A stretch of 64,000 nt of DNA, taken from positions 180,402 to 244,401 of the forward strand of contig NZ_MUNY01000048.1 of the NCBI RefSeq assembly GCF_002002735.1, written 5' to 3'. The stretch's first letter is position 1; every line of letters begins with the position of its first letter. The notes beneath the pieces are model-generated. The model searched no databases, was not told the origin of the DNA, and saw only the letters and a program-made list of their open reading frames with translations. Both the position numbers and the translations under genes were made by a program. Of this stretch, positions 1-7,480 are shown one piece after another. This stretch comes from Algoriphagus sp. A40. GTDB taxonomy: Bacteria > Bacteroidota > Bacteroidia > Cytophagales > Cyclobacteriaceae.

Positions 1-352
1 TTTCTCCATCCACCATGATGAGATTGCTGGTCGCTCCCGTGCCGTCACATATATTCTTAAGTTCCTTCAGGTAAGCGCTATCCGTGTGCTTGTTGTTGAA
101 AAAGCCCGAAACAAATTCCAACGCGTCGATCCCCAATTCTTCCGTCGCCCGCTTGGGAAAGTCAAACATGGTCATCTTTCCGGCGTACAATTCAGAGGCA
201 AAGGAAAATTGCCCCAGGGAGAGCTTGGCAGTAAATTTCTTTTTGTCAGGTCCAATGGCGGCTATAAGCTCGGTCGGAAAAAGGGTAGAAATGCCAATGC
301 CTGCGGAAGCAAGGCTGAGTTTGTCGATGAAGTTGCGTCTTGACAGATTCAT
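1..352 (-). CDS. Sugar phosphate isomerase/epimerase-like TIM barrel, exported (3' end off window)
   Basis: The reverse strand reads from ATG at 352 to the left edge, giving about 117 residues of a longer protein. It begins MNLSRRNFIDKLSLASAGIG, a twin-arginine (Tat) type leader, followed by KLSLGQFSFASELYAGKM and a stretch containing LGIDALEFVSGFF. That pattern is typical of the first strand and helix of xylose-isomerase-like TIM barrels (sugar phosphate isomerase/epimerase family), which in Bacteroidota are often exported and associated with Gfo/Idh oxidoreductases. The substrate cannot be told. The plus-strand open frames over this stretch are shadows. Family assignment is fairly secure; the function is not. 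Confidence 0.7.
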   Translation of the reverse strand, partial: MNLSRRNFIDKLSLASAGIGISTLFPTELIAAIGPDKKKFTAKLSLGQFSFASELYAGKMTMFDFPKRATEELGIDALEFVSGFFNNKHTDSAYLKELKNICDGTGATSNLIMVDGE

Positions 353-428
353 GGGGATTTTGGGTTTACAGGTAGTTTTGTTTTCAAAAGATAATCAACT
401 GATGGGCTGATGCAGTAAGAAAACCGGT

Positions 429-890
429 CTATCTCTGCTTCACATACTTTTCAATGATAATCTGATCAACGCCAAGTTCTACAATCTTTTCAATTCCGGT
501 CTGGATCAGCGTATCCTGCTCGATCGAGACGGTGAATTCAAAATCATGCCCCTCCCATTCCCGTAGGTTGAAATACTCCAGATGCTCTTTGTAGGTGTTT
601 CCCACCAAAGTGTATGTGCCGGCGCCTGCCGAAAAAACCGCTGTGGAATCCTGCCCTTTGTTCAGATCATGCCGGAAGAAGCTGAAGTGGCTTTTGTTGA
701 TAATTTTGATAAAACTCTGGCCTTGGGTGTAGTCTACTAGGGTCGTGTCAGCTCCACGGATGGTGGCTCCCGAGATCAGTTTCCAAGTGCCGGTGAGGGT
801 CAGTTCGTTTTTGGGACTAACTTCTTTGTGCGAAGCGGTGCATGCAATAAGAACTGTAGCAAGCAAAAGGAAGTAAAGAGGTGTTTTCAT
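429..890 (-). CDS. Lipocalin-like lipoprotein of unknown function
   Basis: A 153-residue protein starting MKTPLYFLLLATVLIACTAS, a lipoprotein signal with the lipobox cysteine at residue 17. The mature part has LTGTWKLISG, the opening of small lipocalin-like/DUF4488-type beta barrels of Bacteroidota, followed by alternating beta strands (GTYTLVGNTYKEHLEYF). It lies just upstream of the exported TIM-barrel gene on the same strand (76-bp gap) and may be co-transcribed with it. The ligand is unknown. The family call rests on the N-terminal pattern and size only. Confidence 0.6.
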   Translation of the reverse strand: MKTPLYFLLLATVLIACTASHKEVSPKNELTLTGTWKLISGATIRGADTTLVDYTQGQSFIKIINKSHFSFFRHDLNKGQDSTAVFSAGAGTYTLVGNTYKEHLEYFNLREWEGHDFEFTVSIEQDTLIQTGIEKIVELGVDQIIIEKYVKQR

Positions 891-971
891 TGGTGAATTG
901 AGAGTTTATGTGTGGGGTAATGGCCGGGCAAATCCTCTTTCAATTTGTAATTCAACCCAAAAGAAAATCCA

Positions 972-1406
972 TCAACCGATCCATTTTTTACCCAAGAGGC
1001 TGTCCACCTCCAGGTATTTTTTATTCATGGTAGCCAAGGCAAATGAAGCTGCAGCTGCGGCATACACCGAATAGTCCAAGGGAGCTTTGGCACTAAGGGA
1101 AAAAGTCATCGCTAAGGCAAACACCAACAGTAAAACCCCGCTCAACCTGGCGAAAAGCTCGGTTTTGAAGCCAATCAGCAAAGCAAATCCAAAAACCACC
1201 TCGACAACTGTTGCCACGATTGCGGCTGGCGAGACCATGGATATGGGCAGCCAAGGATTGATCAGGCCGGTGTAGTCTACAAAACTTTGCCAAGTTCCCC
1301 AAACTGAGATTTCAGCAGGATACAATCCAAACCGGTCGGCGACTGCAGATAGAAAACCGAGAGATAAAGCCAGTCTGAGAAAAAGTTTAACGAGATTTTG
1401 ATTCAT
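972..1406 (-). CDS. DoxX family membrane protein
   Basis: A 144-residue protein with four predicted membrane segments (about residues 7-24, 57-80, 87-106 and 112-128). The N-terminal LVKLFLRLALSLGFLSAVAD and the central EVVFGFALLIGFKT match DoxX/DoxD-like proteins, small inner-membrane proteins linked to quinone or thiol redox in some bacteria but mostly uncharacterised. It is upstream of the lipoprotein at 429-890 on the same strand with an 81-bp gap. No regulatory site was recognised. Confidence 0.7.
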   Translation of the reverse strand: MNQNLVKLFLRLALSLGFLSAVADRFGLYPAEISVWGTWQSFVDYTGLINPWLPISMVSPAAIVATVVEVVFGFALLIGFKTELFARLSGVLLLVFALAMTFSLSAKAPLDYSVYAAAAASFALATMNKKYLEVDSLLGKKWIG

Positions 1407-1633
1407 GATCAGTCGATTGAAAGATTGAAAATAAAGAAAAGCGCTTCTAAAAATAGAAAAAGGCCGGGTTCCCCAATCGGAAATCCAGCCTCGGCCAAGT
1501 TATTTCAAATAAGCCTATGCAGTGATCGGTTTTAGAGTGCTTACAGATAAGCGAGTCCAGGGATTAATTCCGAAATTGTCAACATAAGACAAGCACCTGT
1601 CCGATAGCGCAAGCGAGGCAATTAGACTGTTCT

Positions 1634-1737
1634 TTGAGCCAATTCCATCTTTCTGCCCAATCCATCAGAATCTCATTTCGCCATTTTTGGATAGTCTTAC
1701 CGCCTTGCAGTTTGCCGTCAAACAGCGCCGGATCGCT
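1634..1737 (-). pseudogene. 3' relic of a DUF1593 (nucleoside-hydrolase-like) gene
   Basis: On the reverse strand this segment reads SDPALFDGKLQGGKT then IQKWRNEILMDWAERWNWLKE. It aligns residue for residue with the C-terminus of the intact DUF1593 protein at 3307-4599 (PALFDGKLQGGKT, then VQRWRNEVLLDWAKRWHWLRE). No start codon or upstream part of the gene remains; similarity stops at about 1737. The original stop is gone and the frame runs on to a TGA near 1580. The rest of the 365-base gap between the genes at 972 and 1772 shows nothing else recognisable. Confidence 0.8.
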
Positions 1738-1771
1738 ATGGATGGCTTCATTCAAGATTTATATTTAATTT

Positions 1772-2641
1772 TTACCATAGAAGTAAACCGGTTAAAAGTC
1801 TTGAGTTACCTCTATCATCATCTGTTATAAGAACGACTTTTGTTTTTCCAGATGAAATTTCTTTTTCAACGGTTACGGATTCTACTTTCAAATTTGCTTC
1901 TGCATTTGGAATGAGACAGTACTCAAAAGATTCACTGATGGTATTATTTGAGATGTCTATGATGCCAATTAGACTTCCTAAGATTTCACCATCATCATAG
2001 GCGTTATCAGTATCTTCCACAGAAGCGGTGAAAATGATTTTTGGCTCGTCTGTTAAAGCCGTGGCACCCGAAAAACCCGCTTCAATCCCGTTGATGTTTG
2101 GCAGAGAAAATTGCCTGATTTCCGGTTTGGGAAAATCAATCCCATCGTTCAGGTATGCTAAAAAATCTTTGTATTCAAATCGTATAATCAGATTTGGCTT
2201 ACGATTAAAGAGGAATAATTGGTTGTCACGAAAGGCGGTTGCTTCAATATTTAATTCAGAATCCTTGAATAGGGGAAATTGGATTAGCTTATTGTAAAAA
2301 TCTGAGATATCGTACTTCTCGATTTTCAAAGAGTCTTCCAGTAGAATGCGCAAAAAAATATTCCGTTGAGGTGACTTAGAACCCGATCCAAAGACAACAA
2401 TCTCATTCTTGTCAATCAATTCCAGCGCTTCAAAGTCCGGTTTTTCAGATTTAAGTATTCTCTCTGAAAAATCAACAGGTTCCAGAAGGGGTGTTTTGGA
2501 AATGGTTTTGAATTCGCTATTAAGGGAATATAAGAAGGGAGAGTCATCCCCAACCACGTAGTAGATATTACCGGATTTTATAATTCCTGAACCACTTGGA
2601 ATCTTCTCCATTTTCATCTCATCCACAATGGTAATAGTCAT
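1772..2641 (-). CDS. Beta-propeller-like protein of unknown function (DUF6929-like)
   Basis: A 289-residue protein without a signal peptide. It has repeated beta-rich units with polar loops (SGNIYYVVGDDSPFLYSLNS, NEIVVFGSGSKSPQRNIFLR, GFSGATALTDEPKIIFTASV, GKTKVVLITDDDRGNSRLL), resembling cytoplasmic or phytase-like propellers of the DUF6929 type. The final DDD-containing strand is typical of that group. It lies in an AT-richer segment bounded by the DUF1593 relic on one side and an attC-like hairpin on the other, so it may have been acquired. The family name is from memory and tentative. Confidence 0.5.
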   Translation of the reverse strand: MTITIVDEMKMEKIPSGSGIIKSGNIYYVVGDDSPFLYSLNSEFKTISKTPLLEPVDFSERILKSEKPDFEALELIDKNEIVVFGSGSKSPQRNIFLRILLEDSLKIEKYDISDFYNKLIQFPLFKDSELNIEATAFRDNQLFLFNRKPNLIIRFEYKDFLAYLNDGIDFPKPEIRQFSLPNINGIEAGFSGATALTDEPKIIFTASVEDTDNAYDDGEILGSLIGIIDISNNTISESFEYCLIPNAEANLKVESVTVEKEISSGKTKVVLITDDDRGNSRLLTGLLLW

Positions 2642-2723
2642 ATCATAATGGTTTCAAGCAGGAGTAATGTAGGAACTGTGAAATGGAATTTCAAAAGGTC
2701 TAAGTTTAACTTTCGATTCTTGA

Positions 2724-2978
2724 TTATTTCAAGTTTCGTTCTTTTATAAGTTCTTCCAAGTCTTTACTTCTTTTGTTTTTCGGGTCATTAACCAGTTTGT
2801 AAATAAAGTACAAGGGAATTATAGTGACCATTCCCCAACTGTTCTTTGCAATACTGTAAAAGATAATCCCCGCTAAAAATCCAATGAGCAAAGCATTGAC
2901 AAAGGAAAATGATTTCAATTTTTTTGATTCGGCAAGTAATTCCCGGTCTGTGAATTCTGAAAGGTCTTTAATTGCCAT
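2724..2978 (-). CDS. Small two-helix membrane protein, hypothetical
   Basis: The frame is open from 3110, but the first 44 codons lie in an attC-like non-coding element. The ATG at 2978 gives a sensible 84-residue protein starting MAIKDLSEFTDRELLAESKK. It has two hydrophobic segments (FVNALLIGFLAGIIFYSI and GMVTIIPLYFIYKLV) and a charged, helical C-terminus (KDLEELIKERNLK). Similar small proteins of unknown function occur in Bacteroidota. It is 82 bp upstream of the gene at 1772-2641 on the same strand. No function can be assigned. Confidence 0.5.
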   Translation of the reverse strand: MAIKDLSEFTDRELLAESKKLKSFSFVNALLIGFLAGIIFYSIAKNSWGMVTIIPLYFIYKLVNDPKNKRSKDLEELIKERNLK

Positions 2979-3026
2979 TGGTGATTTTGTTTGAGATAAT
3001 GTAATGAACCGTTGTGACGAAAATAG

Positions 3027-3163
3027 CAGCCAACGTTTTGCGGTTACTCGAAAGTGGCGATTTCGGAGCAATTCACTGTCAACCAAGCAGGAATTTTGAT
3101 AGAAGCACAAAGCTTGATTTCACCACTGAACCGCCACTTTTGGGTTGGGCTGTTAGTGGGCTG
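3027..3163. repeat. attC-like imperfect hairpin element
   Basis: A 137-base non-coding element. Its outer arms start CAGCCAACG and end GTTAGTGGGCTG; the inner arms AAAGTGGCG (3051-3059) and CGCCACTTT (3132-3140) are perfectly complementary, with an unpaired centre. This layout and the CAACG...GTTAG edges resemble the attC-like cassette-end sequences scattered in Bacteroidota genomes. Open frames across it (for example from 3014) look spurious. The remaining bases to 3306 hold nothing recognised. Confidence 0.4.
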
Positions 3164-3306
3164 AATCGTTGGAATTTTGCTTGTCCGTATTTGCACTTCA
3201 GTTCATTTGTTGCAGTGTTGTCTTGCCGTTTCGATTTCTTCTGCATGCTTAAGTTCTGAAATGATTTATCAGATTTTTAGGGAATGGAAATGCAACATTG
3301 CAATCC

Positions 3307-4599
3307 TCATTCCCTCAGCCAATGCCAGCGTTTTGCCCAATCCAGGAGCACTTCATTTCTCCATCTTTGGACGGTTTTTCCGCCTTGCAGTTTGCCGTCA
3401 AACAGCGCCGGATTGCTGCGGTCACTGTACCAATTTTCACCAAGCAGGTAGTCAGTCGGGTTGGCTTTCCCCGGCCAAAGATTGGATACCACCAGCTGTC
3501 CGTCTGACTCCGGAAATCCGGGAACAGGTGAAGTAAAGTGGAAAGTGAGCGTTTCAGCTTGCTTGGGAGAATACTTGATAGAATATTTCCCGTCGCCTAA
3601 ATAGTAACCCGGCCAGATTTGCTTTGAATTTCCGTAGGGAACTTCCATCCAAAAGACGGCTGAATCTGGCTTGGCATTGATTTCCGGGCCTTTCAGCCGA
3701 AATTCAATTATTGCGCAAAAAGCCACTGTATCCGATAAAGTTGAGGTCCGATCAAATACCAACCTGGCACTTCTGGAGATTTTCTCAAAACTTCCGCCCC
3801 AACTTTCTCGAAGAGGATTGGTAGGATCACCATCCATCAGGTAGAGCAGGGAAGGGGTGTCGCCCATCTTGATTTCCCCGTCGTAATATTTCTTGAAATC
3901 CGCCCCCAGATGGCCAGCACCCTGAATGTGCTTTTCAAAGTAATTGGTGGTTTGGATCACGTCGGGCGCTTGATTGTCTGAGAAAAAGCCATAATACGAG
4001 GAGTTGACCTCGATCATCCAGAGCTTTGGGAAGTTGGCGGCGATGTAGGCGTAGCTGTTTGCACTCCACTTTTTGTTGGGACCACCGATCCAGTAGACGC
4101 GGATATTTTTCTGAATCTCCGGGGCGTCATGAAGCGCCTGAGAGACGTCTTCGAGTCCTCCCCAGACCAGTACCCAAAGTGCTCTTTCGTCTTCTTTTTT
4201 AGCAGTATGAATGATCCAGTCGGAGCCTTCCGTGGAGGAAGTGACTCCTGCAAAAGGCGCATTTCCTTTTCTGCCTTGCTTGGTTACTTTTCGAAGATCA
4301 TCAGGCTTTGGAAATTCGGAACTGTGTTTTTGAAGTTTGGGAAGGTCTTTTTCATACAAATCGATCATCCGAAATATTTCCGATGTGCTTCCGGTACCAT
4401 AGGAGGGAGAGGATACCAGCCCTTCAATGTCAAAAAGGTCGCTATACATCAGCAGATGGGCCAAGCTTTGGTTATCGTCCGGATCGGTGCCGCCGATGTC
4501 CGTGCTGATAAGGACGCGGGGTTTTTCCGGCACGGGTTTCTGGGCAAAAAGGGAGAATGATAAAGGGAAAAAGCAAATGCAAATCAAGGCTCGAAACAT
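3307..4599 (-). CDS. DUF1593 nucleoside-hydrolase-like secreted protein
   Basis: A 430-residue protein with a signal peptide (MFRALICICFFPLSFSLFAQ). The N-terminal domain (about 25-290) opens with PRVLISTDIGGTDPDDNQSL, the calcium-site motif of the nucleoside hydrolase fold as found in DUF1593 proteins. The C-terminal part (about 300-410) is a beta-sandwich-like domain (AVFWMEVPYGNS, YSPKQAETLTFHFTSPVPGF). Such proteins are exported and assumed to act on carbohydrate derivatives or nucleosides, but the substrate is not established. A relic of a second copy lies at 1634-1737 and a shorter paralogue at 58693-59637. It is a stand-alone gene. Confidence 0.8.
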   Translation of the reverse strand: MFRALICICFFPLSFSLFAQKPVPEKPRVLISTDIGGTDPDDNQSLAHLLMYSDLFDIEGLVSSPSYGTGSTSEIFRMIDLYEKDLPKLQKHSSEFPKPDDLRKVTKQGRKGNAPFAGVTSSTEGSDWIIHTAKKEDERALWVLVWGGLEDVSQALHDAPEIQKNIRVYWIGGPNKKWSANSYAYIAANFPKLWMIEVNSSYYGFFSDNQAPDVIQTTNYFEKHIQGAGHLGADFKKYYDGEIKMGDTPSLLYLMDGDPTNPLRESWGGSFEKISRSARLVFDRTSTLSDTVAFCAIIEFRLKGPEINAKPDSAVFWMEVPYGNSKQIWPGYYLGDGKYSIKYSPKQAETLTFHFTSPVPGFPESDGQLVVSNLWPGKANPTDYLLGENWYSDRSNPALFDGKLQGGKTVQRWRNEVLLDWAKRWHWLRE

Positions 4600-4837
4600 G
4601 GATTTGGACTTTGTTGGAACTTTAAAAATAGAAGCTTCAGTTCGGGTTTGTATCCTGTGGTTTATGGCCTTTTAAAAATTTCCAGTTTGCTTGCGACAAC
4701 TCAATTTGTCCTATATTTAACCTATTAAGCGCTCTCTCTGACATATTTTTTATTGCAAGGAATGGAATTCCTTCAATTGACCTCGGCAGTCCTTTGCCAA
4801 GGTTTTAATTCTTTCAAAACCAAACTAGAGATGCTTT

Positions 4838-5482
4838 ATGAAATCAACAGATAAAATTGCCATAATCGGCGGAACCGGTAAATCCGGAAAATACCTTGTC
4901 AAGAGTTTGATCAACAAGGGGATGCAGTTCAAACTGCTGATCAGAAACCCGGAAAATATTTCCTTTGAGTATTCAGGAATGGAAGTAATAACGGGAGATG
5001 TCACTGACCAAAAAGCCGTTGCTCAATTACTGGAGGGCACGTCTGCAGTAATCAGCACGCTCGGAATGGGAATACCAGCAAGCTCTCCGGACCTTTTTGC
5101 CAAAGCGACTGAGCTGATCCTCCAAACCATGAGCGAGTATCAAATCAGAAGATATGTGGTGGTGACCGGCTTGAATGTAGACGCAGTTGGAGATTCAAAA
5201 AGTGAAAAGACGCGTATGTCCACAGAATGGATGAAGACTAATTTCCCGGTTTCCACGACAAGCAAGCAAGAAGAGTATAAAATGCTAGTCAATAGTTCGA
5301 TAGATTGGACCTTGGTTCGGCTTCCGATGATCGAGCAAACCGATGAAATCAGAACCTACCAGGTGGATTTGTCAGACTGCAAAGGGGATAAAATAAGTGC
5401 TTCTTCTTTGGCGGCCTTTCTGATTGAGCAATTGCATAGCGATAAATTCCATCGCTTGGCTCCATTCATTTATGACCTATAA
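4838..5482 (+). CDS. NAD(P)-binding atypical SDR (NmrA-like)
   Basis: A 214-residue protein with the Rossmann motif IAIIGGTGKSGKYLV (GxxGxxG) at residues 8-22. Further features typical of atypical short-chain dehydrogenases/NAD(P)H-binding proteins are IRNPENI, GDVTDQKAVAQLL, AVISTLGMG, RRYVVVTGLN and DWTLVRLPMI. These act as oxidoreductases or flavin/quinone reductase-like proteins; the substrate is unknown. It is single, with a 239-bp intergenic space upstream and a terminator hairpin directly after the stop. The upstream region carries an AAGGAAT/AATTCCTT inverted repeat near 4757 whose role is unclear. Confidence 0.75.
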   Translation: MKSTDKIAIIGGTGKSGKYLVKSLINKGMQFKLLIRNPENISFEYSGMEVITGDVTDQKAVAQLLEGTSAVISTLGMGIPASSPDLFAKATELILQTMSEYQIRRYVVVTGLNVDAVGDSKSEKTRMSTEWMKTNFPVSTTSKQEEYKMLVNSSIDWTLVRLPMIEQTDEIRTYQVDLSDCKGDKISASSLAAFLIEQLHSDKFHRLAPFIYDL

Positions 5483-5485
5483 TAG

Positions 5486-5511
5486 AAATGGCGGAAGGAA
5501 TTCCGCCATTT
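5486..5511 (+). terminator. Rho-independent terminator after the SDR gene
   Basis: An 11-bp perfect stem (AAATGGCGGAA with TTCCGCCATTT) with a GGAA loop, followed by a T-rich run. It starts three bases after the stop codon at 5482. Confidence 0.85.
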
Positions 5512-5615
5512 TTTCCTTTTTATAAAATTCAATTTCTATTATTAAGCCAATCGGATTGAATTAATCCCGCATTGGAGATTTGTCATGAGCATTGCTGTCC
5601 GGCTTAAGCGCTTTT

Positions 5616-7274
5616 CTACAACTTCCCGATTTCCCTCCAAGTGGCCAATTCTGCTGAAAACCGATCTTCAATCACCTCACACTTTGCGTCGATCCGCATA
5701 GTTGCTCTTTCACTTAAATTGTAAGCCGGCCATTCGGGTGCGTTTTCGGCTGAGGGTTTTCCGGTTTTGGCAAAATTTGTCCAGAGTTCAGCGAAATTAT
5801 GGGAAGCTTGGAATCGGTCAGGTTTACTCCCTCCGAAGCCCATTCTTGGCGCTTCGCCTTCTTTTGGCGGCACTTCGTTGTTAAATTTGAAGGAAATATC
5901 CATAGCGTGGGGAGTGCCCATCTCGTATTCAGTTCCTGGGATTTTCATGTTGGACTTGTAGCCAAAATTGTACAGGTAAACCGGTGCGGCTTGCTGTTGG
6001 GCTTTCTTTTCGGCGATCTCGATTGATCCCAAGCCCATCATGTTGATGGACTTGATCGCCACATAGATATCCGGAGCGGAAGCATTGGGTCGAGCTTTTC
6101 GGTAGGTGGTGATTAGTCGGTCACTATTTTCACCAAATTCAGTGGAAAGCCGCCCCTTGATTCCTTCAAAGTCCATACTGAATGGTTCAATATCTTTTTG
6201 CTGCCAGGCAAAGAAGGTATGTTCATCTTCATTCCAACCCACAAGCAGTGGTTTGTTTCGGGAAGTTTCAGTTGCTTTTGGATCAAATGGATGATGAGGC
6301 AAAACTTTCCCGTCCACGACCGGCCCAAATCCCCATATCGGTTCTTGGTCTTTTAACCCATCATTGGGTTGGAATGGGGGAACAGTGGGGATTTTGGATT
6401 GGATTTCCAAAAGAGTGGGGGCTGGTACTTCCAGGATTTTCCTCCAATTGCTTTCTGAAAGACCAAGCTCCTTCAACACATGAGCAGTGGTTCTTGCGGC
6501 GCGGTCCGTGGAAAGCATCCTCACGCCCGGTCCGCTTTCGATGGAGCATTTGTTGAAATACGGAGCTGCTTCCGGCATGGCGTAGAGGCAGGAGGTTTTT
6601 CCTCCTCCGCCTGATTCTCCGAAGATCATGACATTATTAGGGTCGCCGCTGAAATTGGAGATGTTTTCATTTACCCATTTCAGTCCAAGCGCGATGTCAG
6701 CCACGCCCATATTCCCCGAACCTGCATAGTCCGCTCCGCCTAATTCATCTAGGTAAAGGAAACCCATCAAGCCCAAGCGGTGATTGGTTTGGACGACTAC
6801 CACATCAAAGTTTCTCGCAAGATTGGCTCCGTCCTGACCTCCTGCACCACCGGAACCTCCCACATATCCTCCGCCATGGCTGTAAAACATCACCGCACGC
6901 TTCTTGCCGTCGTTAGCCGGTGTCCAAACATTCAGGAAAAGACAATCTTCCGATGGGTCCGGCTCCCCTCTTCTGGGATTTTGGATGGCAGGAGGACCCA
7001 AAGTCAAGGTGTCTTTCACCCCAATCCAATTCTCCAATGGGGCTGGTCTCCGAAATCTTCTTTCCCCGGATAATTTTCCTCCGTAGGGTACGCCTTTGAA
7101 GATATTGACTCCATCTATCCGCTGACCTTTGATTTTTCCAAACTGGGTTTCTGTGGTGATGAACTCTTCCGCTTTTCCTGAGAAGGAATACCCTGAAAAA
7201 GGCAGGGTGCTAAGGGCCGTGGCGGCTGAGATTTTGGCGATAAAGTCTCTTCGGCTTTGGGAGTGGTGTGGCAT
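5616..7274 (-). CDS. Type B carboxylesterase, Tat-exported
   Basis: A 552-residue protein with an N-terminal SRRDFIAKISAATALSTLPF twin-arginine leader. Hallmarks of the carboxylesterase/para-nitrobenzyl esterase family are visible: EDCLFLNVW (about 109-117), oxyanion HGGGY (about 134-138), the nucleophile elbow FGESGG with Ser221, and a His-containing GTPHAMDI near residue 430. Length is normal for the family (500-560). It hydrolyses ester bonds in the periplasm; the natural substrate is unknown. It is a single gene. About 95 bp upstream of its start is a CTGTCCTGCC element like those before the SusC and rhamnose permease genes, suggesting shared sugar-related control. Confidence 0.85.
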   Translation of the reverse strand: MPHHSQSRRDFIAKISAATALSTLPFSGYSFSGKAEEFITTETQFGKIKGQRIDGVNIFKGVPYGGKLSGERRFRRPAPLENWIGVKDTLTLGPPAIQNPRRGEPDPSEDCLFLNVWTPANDGKKRAVMFYSHGGGYVGGSGGAGGQDGANLARNFDVVVVQTNHRLGLMGFLYLDELGGADYAGSGNMGVADIALGLKWVNENISNFSGDPNNVMIFGESGGGGKTSCLYAMPEAAPYFNKCSIESGPGVRMLSTDRAARTTAHVLKELGLSESNWRKILEVPAPTLLEIQSKIPTVPPFQPNDGLKDQEPIWGFGPVVDGKVLPHHPFDPKATETSRNKPLLVGWNEDEHTFFAWQQKDIEPFSMDFEGIKGRLSTEFGENSDRLITTYRKARPNASAPDIYVAIKSINMMGLGSIEIAEKKAQQQAAPVYLYNFGYKSNMKIPGTEYEMGTPHAMDISFKFNNEVPPKEGEAPRMGFGGSKPDRFQASHNFAELWTNFAKTGKPSAENAPEWPAYNLSERATMRIDAKCEVIEDRFSAELATWREIGKL

Positions 7275-7368
7275 AGGTTTGTGTTTTTTGGGTTTAGGAT
7301 TGAAAAGTGGCTCAAGTGGCTAGTGTCGCTTCAAATCTTTAGGAATAAGGACTTTTATCCGATGAAAC

Positions 7369-7378
7369 CTGTCCTGCC
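7369..7378. promoter_or_regulatory. AGGACAG-type operator half-site upstream of carboxylesterase
   Basis: CTGTCCTGCC (GGCAGGACAG on the other strand) in the region upstream of the gene starting at 7274. It matches the recurrent element seen at 20903-21060, 25854, 36432 and 52113. Confidence 0.4.
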
Positions 7379-7435
7379 TTGTAGGGATTTTTTTCTGGAA
7401 CAGGGAATTAATTTCGGGTACTGTAAAAAGCAAAA

Positions 7436-7465
7436 AGGGTTTTCCAAATTCAATTGGAAAACCCT
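7436..7465 (-). terminator. Rho-independent terminator after iorB-type gene
   Basis: A 12-bp stem AGGGTTTTCCAA / TTGGAAAACCCT. Read on the minus strand it is followed by TTTTTTG, just after the stop of the gene at 7481-9580. Confidence 0.85.
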
Positions 7466-7480
7466 CACGAAATTTATTCT

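Noticed and set aside
3014..3259. Plus-strand frame of 81 codons across the attC-like element
   Set aside because: It lies over the hairpin and has no conserved protein pattern; frames of this sort arise repeatedly from this kind of element.
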